Origin: Euglena gracilis
Lineage: Eukaryota; Euglenida; Euglenophyceae; Euglenales
Assembly: GCA_039621445.1 (NCBI GenBank)
Contig: CP154957.1
Location: 44,698,309 to 44,762,308 of the forward strand
Reading direction: 5' to 3'
DNA length: 64,000 bases
Of the stretch, positions 11,463-23,400 are shown in pieces. Position 1 is the first letter of the stretch, and every line of letters starts with the position of its first letter. A model generated the notes under the pieces. It did not search any database. It had not been told where the DNA came from and was given only the letters and a program-made list of their open reading frames with translations. Made by a program: the position numbers and the translations under genes.

Positions 11463-14400
11463 GTACGTTTTGCCACCACGTGCCATTGCTTCTTTGAAAT
11501 GGGTTCAGGATTGTGGATTTCGAGTTCACCCAGAACCATCTTGTATTTGACCTGCTGAACGTCCGCCTCGTGCATGGCTGGTTGGTGGACCCCCAGGATG
11601 CAACAGCCACCAAAGTCATCGGTGGGACAGATCTGCCCGATGGTTGCAGCTCTTTCTCCATCCCCAGGAGCTTTGTCCTACAATCTGCTTGTTGAGCGGG
11701 TGATTAGAATGCGGGAAATTGAAGAACAGCAAGGAGCTGAGGGCAACCAGGTTTTTGTTCAACTTTTGTAGCGCTTCTGCGATTTACTGCTGGCGAAAAA
11801 TGGGAAGAGGGTCGGCCAATTTTGGGTCAAATTGTTGATTTTTGAATAATTTGCAGTTTTTTTCCTGCATTTTTGCAGTTTCAATTTTTTGGGACCACAT
11901 TCGGCCCTGGCTCGGACCCAGATCCAGCCCTGGGACCCCTATGGGGTGGCTCCCCAGCAACCTTTTCCAGTCTCTGAGCTGGACCACTCCGGGGGATAAG
12001 TGACGCCGTGGTTAGGTATGGTTTTTCGATTTGCGTTCTTTGCGATGACGGTGCTGGCGTTCTGTGGTTTAATTTGCACCGCCCTCTTTTGACCTCATGG
12101 GATGGAAGGACTTGGCAAAGGGGTGTAAGGTGAAAAACGGAGTTGAGTAAATACCGAAGTAACTCAAAATCTTCGAAAAAAAATGTCATGATTTTTGAAC
12201 AAAATTCTGCAAAAATTCATTTTTCATGATTGATAGGTTCACAAAGGTTGGCAATTATCAATTTTAGGATGGTTTTTGCAACAGAAGAACGTTGCTGAGC
12301 GCTGCTCATTTTTCTTGAACCGGGGGGTGTAAAGTCCATTTTGGTTTTTCTGCCACGGGGGAGTGGACAAATGGGAGGAATTATCAGTGAATACATGCAG
12401 TATCTTACCTCAGGAGCAAGCAAGCGAGGCGACAGACGCTCTTGTGCATGAAGGTCATGTGATTGAGGCATTCTTTTCCATGGCACTTCCAAACCTTCTG
12501 GCGGCACGTTGAGGAGTTACATCAAACAAAAAAAGTTGAACTGTTGTGTCTGGGTTTCAAGAAGAGATACAAAAGGAAAAGCACAGAATTATGACAGCAT
12601 CCCCAGGGCAGAACGGGAATCGGCCAAACAGCCAAGGTGGTGGGTGGGGGGGGGTGGACCCCCCACCCCCACCACCTCTTCCTGTTTTTCTGGTCGCATC
12701 AGTTTTTGGACCCCAAATTTTTTCCTGGCGACTTTGGCGCCGGGTGCACTTTGGACCCATTTTGGGACCCATATTGGAGGTCTCCCCAAAAACCCCCCAA
12801 AACCCATTTTTCACACTTTCCAAAATTTCAATATTTTCTCAAAGTTTTGATTTTGAAAGGTTTTTGAAGAATGCCATTGAAGATCCCATAAATTTCCAAG
12901 GGAAGAAATGTCAGGAAAATTTGATTGTGCCAAAATTTGGTCCAATTTTTTTGACCTGCATTCTTTTTCACCCCCTCCTAAAAACTGACAATTTTTAAAC
13001 CTGAAATTTTCGAGTTTTTTTTTTTAATGAAATAATGTGGTTTTCCATCAAAAAATCATGTATTTTGGGTTCATTTTACAAAAAAAATTCAAAAATTTTC
13101 CCCGGCCAAACTCCCAAAATTGGTGAAAATGCTGTGGTGGGTAGGGGGGGGGTCGACCAGCCCCCCCCCCCACCTCCCGGGTGGGGGGGGTCGACCCCCC
13201 CACCAGGCCTTCCCGTTCTGCCCTGAGCATTCCCCAAAGATGTCTCAGCTTTATTTTTTGGGTTTTAAAAATATTAGGATCTCAGATTTTTTTCAGTCCA
13301 ATGGCAGATCTGGCGAGCATCTATTTTTAATTCCTATTCATCTGTATAGTTTTGTCAACTTTCTTTAAATATTGAACAGTGCCGCTTGGCAAAAATGGGA
13401 GAATTATGAAACCCCAAATGTGATATATATTCATTTGATGCTTGTGTGACCCCTCCCCCAGGGGGTTTGAGATTTGATGGGTGGGTTGAGATCACTGGAC
13501 CCCACCGCGGTTTTGCCCGCCGAAAGACCGGGGGTCAGAAAAAATTTTCAAGGATTTTTCGCTGTTTTTTTTTGGGTGGGTTTTGGTTGGGTGGGTGGGT
13601 GGGTGGGCGGGTTGGTCGCCTTCCCCCCCCCCCCCCCGAGGGGTCGTACATGGATGGGTGGTGCATGGATTCAAGAAAAGTGGATGGGTGAGTTTGGGAC
13701 CGGGGAATTGCGACCCCGGTCCCCCGCAAAGTGAAACTATGGTCCGGAATGAAGACCCCTTTGAGAGCTGTCATCTGTTATAATAAATATGGACGACCTT
13801 CATGGATGGTGCCAAAAATAAGCAAAACTAGCAAGGCATTTTTACAGGTGCTTATTTGGGATATGTTTTTGATATCGTTGGGTTTTTTTTTGGCCCACAG
13901 GAAGTGCCGTGCTCTGAGTCAGTCTGCAGGGCAGCTTACTTATCATGGGCTGTTGAAACTTCACGAAGACGTCCGAGAAGGGGAACTCTGTGTTCTTTTC
14001 CGTAATAACCATTTCTCCACTCTCTTCCGCTATCAAGGTGTGAACCTCCCCCGCAATCATTTGGCCAATTTCCAATGCCATTTATTATTTCTAATCCATG
14101 TGTCCCGGAATGGTGCACCCTATTTTTATGACCATGTATTTATGAGGCCTGCACATGCATCATAGTGACTGACTGATTTTTGCCTTTTATCCAGATCCTC
14201 AGGCGGTGCATCTCCCACTTAAGTGATTATTGTTCGATTTGCGCATTTGCGCAAATCGACCAATTTTTTGATTTTGGCACTGGCAAAGCAAGGGGTGAGA
14301 GGGAGAGGGAGCAGGTGGACGAAAAATCCTGCTGAATTTCCATTTTTGGCCCCGGCAGTCCCGCGAATTCCGTGTTTTTAGTTGTTTTTTTGGTGGTCGG

Positions 14401-17400
14401 CATGCCACGAAAACCCCCGGACCTACACCCCCCAAAGTGAAAAAAAATACCGACAAAAACACCAAAACCCCAGTACCGCCACCCCCCTTTTTTTTGCGAT
14501 GAGGCTCTCCTCACCGGCCGTTGGCGACCTTGGCCGGCTCCCTCCGGGGGTTTTGACGCACTGTTTTGTTTTTTTGCCGGCCTCGGACTTGTGTTTTTGT
14601 ACATTTGCCAGAGCGCGGGGAACAAGGACAGGGGGGCTAGGGTGGGTCCAATCACGCCGCCGGCCAAGGACGCAGAAAGGACGGCGTGCCTGGGGATTTT
14701 GTGAAGGCCGGTGCAGGGTGAAGGGGAAGTGTTTTAAAGGGGAGGGAAGGGTCGCGAGTCCCCACCGAACTTGCAGTGGGGGATGCGTCCGGCCAAATTG
14801 TGTCGTGATGAAATGAGAGAGGGGATCACACAAATCACACTGGAGTGATTTATTGCAGCCATGCTTTGAACAAAGAAAGAAGGTTGATTTCCGCAATTTC
14901 GCACATCGACCATTGTACAGTTCCCCCGAAGAACGGCCATAAATACCAGACCTCCATTTAGTATGTATCACCAATTTTTTTTTGCGTATCACATGTATCA
15001 CAACCTAAAAATCAATGTATCACATATATATCACCAAAATTTTTTTAATGTATCACATATGTATCACCAAAAATGTATCACATATGTATCACCATTTTTT
15101 TTTAGAGAATTTTGCATTTTTACATCAAATGTTTCCACCCCTTTTCTATTCCACTTTTCATCCTTGTTTCCTTACCTCTCTGCAGACAAATGGAACATTT
15201 TTCTTGTGATAATGCTTTGGAGGGTAGCTACGCGGAGCTGCGCAACGTGGAGGACGAGGGCATCCCCGATTCACCTCCTGGAGAGGATTCTTCATCAGAA
15301 TCTGCCCCCCCCCCAGAAAAGAAATTGAAAGTGACACTGCCCACCTTGGCCTCGGACATGAAATTCTCTTTTGATGAGGTGCACAAGAAACTCAGAGAAC
15401 TGCCCAGCGCAGTGCTGTTGACGAGGCAGCATCGTGATTTTCTGTTTCCAATTCGTTTGGGCATCACAGAAAGTAGTCCTTCCGCTTCTTCTGAAGAGAG
15501 TGAGGCGCAGGGGGACCTCGAATCCTCTGCGGAATCATCTTCTGTAGCATCAGTTGGGGTTGAGGAGGTTCTGAAAGAGATGTTGCCATTGGAGGTCGTT
15601 TCAACACGGAAGGAAGAAAATGATTACTCTTGTCCATGGTTTGTGGAATTGTTGTCTCAGAATCCTGTCTTACGTCGTTTTGAAGGTTCCCTTTGGAAGG
15701 AGGGTTTTGACAGCAAGGAAACTTTTGGATTCTTCACAATGGAGGACATGGCACGCATGGCAATTCCACCGGGGGTGAGGCATCTTATGGATGACGTGAA
15801 GTTGGCAGCTTCATCCAGCAGTGTAGAAGACTTCGTTCCATCATTCTCTCAATATTCTCTCCTGTCCAAAAAAAAATTGAAAAACAGCAGCTGAGATTTT
15901 GCTGACAAAAAAAGCAAAAAAATATGGCAGCTGGGGACCCGCCCAAAGAGAAAACCCCCCTCAAAATGAAAAAAAAAGATGGCAGGGACCTGTCTTGGCA
16001 GACAGGTCAGCACCATGGAAGTGGGGCTGGAGCAGCCATGGGAACCTGAGTTCCTCAAGCCCGGGTGAGCGTCTTATGTTCGTCTGTATTTTTTTTTCAT
16101 TTTACAAATTTGTGATTCACAACTTTTATCCTTTTTTCACCAAGGAAAATTTGTGTATCACGTATGTATCACCAAAATTTTTTAATGTAACACATATGTA
16201 TCACCCCCCAAAAATTAATGTATCACAGATACGTTGTGATACGTACTAAATGGTGGTCTGATAAATACCCCAGAATTCACACTGCTGACGGTGATGTGAC
16301 AAATACCGTGAGTTTGGGAGAGAAGATGAGGTCGGTTTTGCGCAAATGCGCACATCGACAACGTGAGTGCATTTGTGCAAACCGACCTGACGTCCATTTG
16401 TGCAAGGGGATGCCATCAAATATCATGGAACGTGAACGGACCTCGCTGCCGAGAGCCTTTTGAAACAAACAACTGGAAGAGCTTACAACACAGCTTTGCT
16501 CCGAAAGCAGACAGAAATGCACTGAAAAAACACATGCACCAAGTGCCAGATCGGGAAAAAAAAAGTGGTCGGTTTGCGCAAATGCGCACATGGTTGGTGT
16601 TTGCACATTTTCAAACACCGACCATGTGCGTAAAGATGGACATCGTCGGAGTGCAAAATGGGCACACCGTGGCAATGTGCGCATTTGCGCACACCGACCA
16701 CAAACACAAAATTTTCAAACAGAGCACATCAAACACGACGCCAAACACCACCTGCAATGACTCCTTCGGTGTGCAATTTACTCAGCTGCCAAACACTCTC
16801 TTCAACCATGGGGCTATTTTACGGTCGATTCTGGCCCAGTGACACATCCAGGTCCATGTGGAGACTGTAGACCTCCAGTGGGTGGCCCGCCACTAGCACG
16901 TCCTGGCACACGTGCAACGGCGCTGCTTGGGCAAGGGGTGGCCATTGAAAACCCCTTCCATTTGCCCCCTGGCTTGCGTTTTGCTGCACCAGTCACATCA
17001 GGTGATGATTGGGGGTCGCATTTAAGCATCCACAAGGCCGCCATTAACCCCCCGGTTCAGCAGCAGCCGCCGAGGTGGCATTGTTATCTCCACAACCGGG
17101 ACGGCAGACTGGGGGGACGGGCAAGCTGCTGGTCCATGGCAATGATGGAAAATGGGAGCATCTTAAATGTGGCCATAAAATTCATTGTTTTGGAAGTAGA
17201 GAATACTTAATGTTTACACCTGGTTGGGTTGCGTGAAAGTAATGGGATTTAACACCCTGATATTGTGCACAAAAACTGGTGCGTTGCATGTTTTCTGAGG
17301 AAAAAGCGAGGCATCATTGTGGCAAAAGCGGAAAAATGATTCCCGGTCGAGGAAACAGGAAGATTACACACACACGTAATTATCAAATTCTGGAAGTCGT

Positions 17401-20400
17401 TGTTTTTTTTTTGAGAAACATGTCCAACAATCACTGGGGGTTACGCGTCATCAATTCCTCCCGCGCAATTTCCCAACTGATGGCGCGAAAATGATCGGTC
17501 GTACGGGTTGGAGATCAGACACGCAAACTTGCCATTGGAGAGGACAAATTTTCTCCTGTAACACAGTGTGTTCTACTGCACGTTTCGCATAATATAAAAG
17601 CCAGAATTTTCCTCACCACATAATATCTTCAAAAGTTTTGTGCCCACAATGGTCGGTGGTCGGTGTGCGCAAGTGCGCACATCAATTGTTAAGGATGAAG
17701 AGCACTCCATAATTTGGAGGTCAAACAAAGGAGCATTTACAAGCCACCGTTCTTTGTCACACATTGCAATCGGTACCCATTCAAAATCCTTGGATAAACT
17801 TTCCTTCTAGATTCAAGAAAAGGCAGATGTTCTGTTTCGTGGTAAATAAATAATAATTTGGTGTCGATTGCGCATATCGACCATTAGTTTGCGCACACAA
17901 TATGTGTTCCTGCGACAAAGCATTGCGCACACACCAAATATTATTTTTTGTGGTGGTGTGCGCATTTTGCGCACATCACCACAAATGTGGTTGGTGTGCG
18001 CATTTAATGCGCACATCGACCATCAAAAAATGGCACGAATGGTCGATGTGCGCAAATGCGCACACCAATCATTTTCACAAAATACAAATGTGGTTGGTGT
18101 GCGCATTTGCGCACATCGACCCTCATTTCATAAATATGTGACATGTGAGTGTTCCATCGCTAGATCTAGTCTAGGTCTAGCGATGGAACACACATTTTGA
18201 TCCGTCTGATAGCGGTAGAGTTCTGAAGTTTTTTATGCCACAATTATCGTCCCATTTATCTGCACATCGCATTGTCCAAAATGGTGGAAAGTCGGTCCCA
18301 TTCAAACAGGTGTGCATCACCCTGCAGTTAAAGGAAGCACAGACACATCAAAATCTATCATCGTAACTGCCAGGGTGCACAACCCACCTGTTTCACAGAC
18401 AAAAACACCAGTCTGTCCCTCCAGACGTATCAGACAGCTCGTTAGGATGATGTTTTGAATCTTTTGTGTTTCCTAACCTGTATCGTGAGGTGTGAACTTC
18501 ATATATTGCTGTTTCACCAGGTGCTTTTGGCACTTCAAGAAAATTGTAAAAAATGTCGATTTGCGCAATTGTGCACATCGACAAAGAAAAAAAGCTGAAG
18601 TGCAAGATGCGCCGCCTAAGAGATGGGGGGGGGTTAGCAAAGACACCAGCAAAGAGCAAAGTGGCCTGGCATTTTTGGACTTTTCTCTTCCGCATTTGTG
18701 GCTAACTTCTGCCGTACCCCAAAGTGGGCCATCCCATTCGGGGGTGGGGGGGTTAATGACTGGCTGGTTTCACGTGGAAAAACTACCAACTTGTTTTTAG
18801 AGTGGAAATGACCCCATCTCCCCACCCCCGGGAGAAAATTGTATTTTTCTCCCTCTTTTGGGGCAGGCTAGAGTATCTTTTAAAGGAAATGACTATTCTC
18901 GTGGACGGACTGAATTTGAAGTTTTAATAGTATGGGGAACTTTTTCTTTTTTTGTTTGACTTTCTCCTTCAGCCTCTTTCTTCCTCTTACCCAATTGTCT
19001 CCACAAACAACTTCTTATTTTTGGATAATTACCCGGGTCAAATTTGGAAATCAACACAGAGAAAGTGAATGAAAACAAAAAAAGAGAGCAATTGGCGACT
19101 TTTTGATGTTTCTACATATGATCGACACAGATCCAACCAAACTCATACTCGTGCTGACGCTTTCAGTGTGGTTCAAAAGCGACTCCGTGCACTTTTTTTT
19201 GTTCCACCCGTGCACACCGGGGGTATTTCAGAAACCAGGCCCCGGTTTTGCATTTCAAATGTGGTTCGCCGCAGGGGAGCTGTTCACGTTGGTGACCGAT
19301 GTTGGATACATCAACGAGAGGGTCACATGGGAGAAGCTGTGCGAAATTGACGGAGACAATGTGTTTGTGGACAGTGAGTTCCGTGTCCCCCAGCCACGGT
19401 CATCGACCCCGGCACCCGTCGTCCAACAGCAGGACCAGGAGACGTATGTCTTTCCCCAATCCCATTTTCATGCAATTATTATTAAGGCCACCATTACTTG
19501 AATTATGAATTCAAGTAACGGTGGTTGTGTTAATGGTAATAATAATAATAATAATAATAATCATAATCATACTAATAAGTATGTAATAATTATTTTCTTG
19601 TTGTTTTATTTATCACTCATGCATTTTATCGTTTTGCTTCCTTTTCTCCATGTGAACCCGCGCCAGGGACTGGGGTCCTGGGCCGGAGGCCCGGGTATGG
19701 GTTTTGGCACGCAGCGCCGAAAAAAACTGGGAAATGCCTCAGACGACCCGATTTTTGGGTTCCCCCCCTGGGGGGGGTCCCATGCCGGGCCAGATGGGTG
19801 AGGGACACCCCCTCCCCCCGGGGCCTTACAAAGAAGCCTTCCCCAGTCCCGTTTCCCTGTTTTTCGCGGAATTGGTTTGCCGCACAGGGCTGACCGGATG
19901 CTGGCCCTCCGCCTTGCGCAGCAGGATGCCACGCCCCCGCCCTCCACCGCCGAGGTCGCACCCGGCTTTCGGATCAGCGAGGCACAGATGCGGTGTGTAC
20001 ACCGGACCTGATCTGTGGGGTGGCAACCCCCCAGGGGAAGGGGTTTCAGGGAGTATGACAATTGTGCCCAGGTCCGCGAGTTGTCTTTGGCCATTCTCAT
20101 TTTTGATGTTGCTGGCGTGCGTGAGCGGGTCATACGACAAATATTGTGGATTGGGGAAGGTTCATTTTTCCCAAAAAAACGTGCAATTATTATCCAAAAT
20201 GGAGCCTTTTGGTGAAAAAATGTTGCATTCACCCAAAATTTTTGTTGCTTTTTCCTGAATGATACCATCGTTTGGCTCCATATCAGGGGGGGGGGCTTTA
20301 TATTTGGGGGGGTTTACCCAAAATGGTACTTTTGGCCGTTTTGGGGTGTCAAAAAATTTGGCCCGGCGTGAAGCACCGGGCCGAAAGTCGGTCGCCTGGG

Positions 20401-23400
20401 CCGCCCCACTGATTAGGTGGGGCCTTGGACTGGACTGGGGAGGGGGTCCCAACCTCCCACCTGCCCTTATGTCGAACTCTGACGGGCCCCCAGCCGCTGA
20501 AGGTGCGGGGGGCCCGAAAATCGCCAATTATTTTTTTTCAGGGAAAACTGGCTTAGTCTGCAGGCTTTGGTTCCCAAAAACGACCCCCGGGGAAAAAAAA
20601 CGTTGAACGCCATTTCCTAGGTCGTGGACCAGAGTAGCCAGCTGGGAACGGTGAAGAAGACCAAGGGGGGGTGGAGCACCAACAGCAAAGTAAGGTTCGC
20701 CTTTGCCCCTAGGAGGGGGGGTGCCTGACCTGGTTCCAAGTGGGTGTGCTCGTGGGACAGGGTTGCCCCGGGAGGTGCCTCAGGGCCTGGAACAAACCCC
20801 CCCATGAGTTTGTTCCCAATTGAATGGACTTATCCAGTGAGTTAGGAACCACACCTGCTGGGGTCGTGGACTAGAGCAACTGGTGCGTCGTCACGGTGAA
20901 GGAGACCCCCCCTAACTGAAGTGGAGTATGTACCTGGCAGGCGCTTGGTGGCCAGCGTCGTAAACAAGGTGAGTCCCGCCTGACTCCGGCCACCTCCGCA
21001 TACACAGACAAAAGGGCCAGAGGCTAAAAACAGCGCCAGGCCAGAATAAGGGATAAACGATACCAAACAAACCGCCACAGTACACAGGGGGGGGGGTTGC
21101 CTGGTATGGGCAGGCGCATAGCACATGGCACCCACCCCCCGGAGTTGGTAAAGAGAAGCCTGACATGGACTGTATCAATTTTCAAAATGTCAAGCGGTCG
21201 GAAATTGAATTTTCCATTTTGTGCTTTTGGTATTGCGTCAAGGGCAACCAAACCTACAACCTGACCAGTTCCAGCTTGCTTGCTTTTGCTCTGTCGTCTT
21301 TTGTTCCTGCTTTTTTTTGAATTGAACTGTGCATGACATGTTTCATCTATGTGTTTATGTTTCTTTTGCCATACACCATAATTGTGACATAATTCACTGT
21401 CTTGCAGAATGAACATTCCACGTCCTGAAGGTTCTAAAAGATTTCCCTGATTGCATAAAATAAATTCTATGCCATCAGGATGATCTTCAAGGGTGAATGT
21501 TCTTTTCCCTGAGGACCCTTCGTTAAGGACTGCCTTAGGCTAAAAGTGCTGGCCGGAGGCAAGCAAACGAGGTTGAACCATTTTTTTGGATAAGTGGATG
21601 GTGGTTCAAGGATGCTGGGGAACAATGGTTTGTTGATGTCGAATTTTTTTTCGGCGACCCGTGGAGAAAAACCACATCCTCCCCGTGCTGGAAACAGGGG
21701 GTTTTTTTTTTTAGTCTTGGACCCCCCAGGAGGGGGGGGGTAGGGTGGGTGGGTCCGGCCCAGTCAATCACTTAAGCACTGGCCGACCCCCCCCCCCCCC
21801 CCCGGGGGGGGGGGGACTTGTTTTTTCAGAGTGACTGACTGGTTTCTGGCCCGGACCCTCTCCCCCCTGGGGGGGGGGGGGGGTTATCTGCGGGTTTTAT
21901 GGAGCGGACGGAAGATGACAAAAAAAAACAGGGGGTCGGCAAAAAACCACTTAATTGACCCGAAGCCAAATTCGCCGGAAAATTTTTTGGCCTTTTTTCT
22001 TGTTTTTGGTCAATTTTCTTTTGAATTCCAGAGTGGCCGACCCCCCCCCCCTGGGGGGGTGGTGACTGACTGGTTTCCCGAAAAAAGTGATTGACTGGTT
22101 TTTCGAACAGTGGAGTGACCACCCCCCCCCCCCCGGGGGGCGGTAAAAATTGTATGGTCCGGCCCAGCCCCCCCCCCCCCAGAGGGGGGTAGGATATATT
22201 TTTCGGCGCCAAATTTTAAAAAGGTGCCATTTTAGCATTTTCCGTGATTTTATGGCCATGTTCGGGGAGAGTGGGTTGGGTCCCCCAGGGGCGGCCCCCA
22301 GGGGGTGGGTGGGGGGGGGGACCCCCCTCCCCCGGTCTTAAAAAAAACCCTGGCTGGAAACCTCTCAGGTCAAAGCTGACCGCGAACTTTCACAACTTTT
22401 GGAGGATATGTTGTTGGCGCTTTTGCAATTTTTTTTGGGGAAAACATGCCGAATAATGTCAGCACATACAAGGCGGTCTTTAAACACAAACTGTCCCGGC
22501 ATATTCAGTGAAAATGGGTGAAGTAATGAAAATTTCTCAGGGGGGCAATGCAAATGGAACCCTCAAATGCCATACAAAGAAATGCGAAAATGGCAAAGTT
22601 GCAAGGAGCAAATTGACGTGTGTACACATGCCTGGAAACTTCCCTAATGGTTGGGGGTTTTGGTTTGCCAGATGTTGGATTCAGGTCTTAGCAACGCCAT
22701 CTAAATCAGTTTCCCTTCTCCGCAATTTCCTTTGCTTTCGTTCTGCCATCAAGGCAATAACATCATCGAACCCAGGCAACAGCATCAGATTATGGAGCAA
22801 ATTCAGCAACAGAGGGCATCTCCAACGCAGCCCTCTGGGCCCCCAAGACCAAGCCTCTCACTTGTTATTGCTTGTCTTGATAACCTTGATAGGGCAAATC
22901 AGAGGACGGTGGTCGAATCGTTCATGCATACTGCTGCGCCAAACTTTTTTGTCTTAATTCGGAAGACCCCCTGGGAGGGGGAGGGGGGCTGGACCCCCCC
23001 CCCCGGGTCTTGAGAAGTGCTCATCAAAAACCATCTGCATCTCATTCATGCCATACAGGTTTGGTCAGCGCAGCCACGACTGTTTTGGGCATGCACCGGC
23101 CAGCCAACAGTTCAGTCAACCTTTCCATGCAATGCTAAAAAACAACGAGGGAAAACACCTTAATACCCCCCCCCCCAATAGAAGCGCGGGGCCGCTGCAA
23201 GCGCAGGGTCCAAATAAAAGCGCACCCCTGCTGCCAGCGGCGGCGGTCTGCTACAAGCGCACCCCCCATTTTGATGGGATTTCTAAAGGAAATCAACAAA
23301 AATCGCACAGGTAGGGTCCAAATGGAAGCGCACCCCCCGCCGCCAGAGGCGGCAGTCCGCTGTAAGCGCATTCGTGCTTCTATTATTGGGGGGTTTACCT

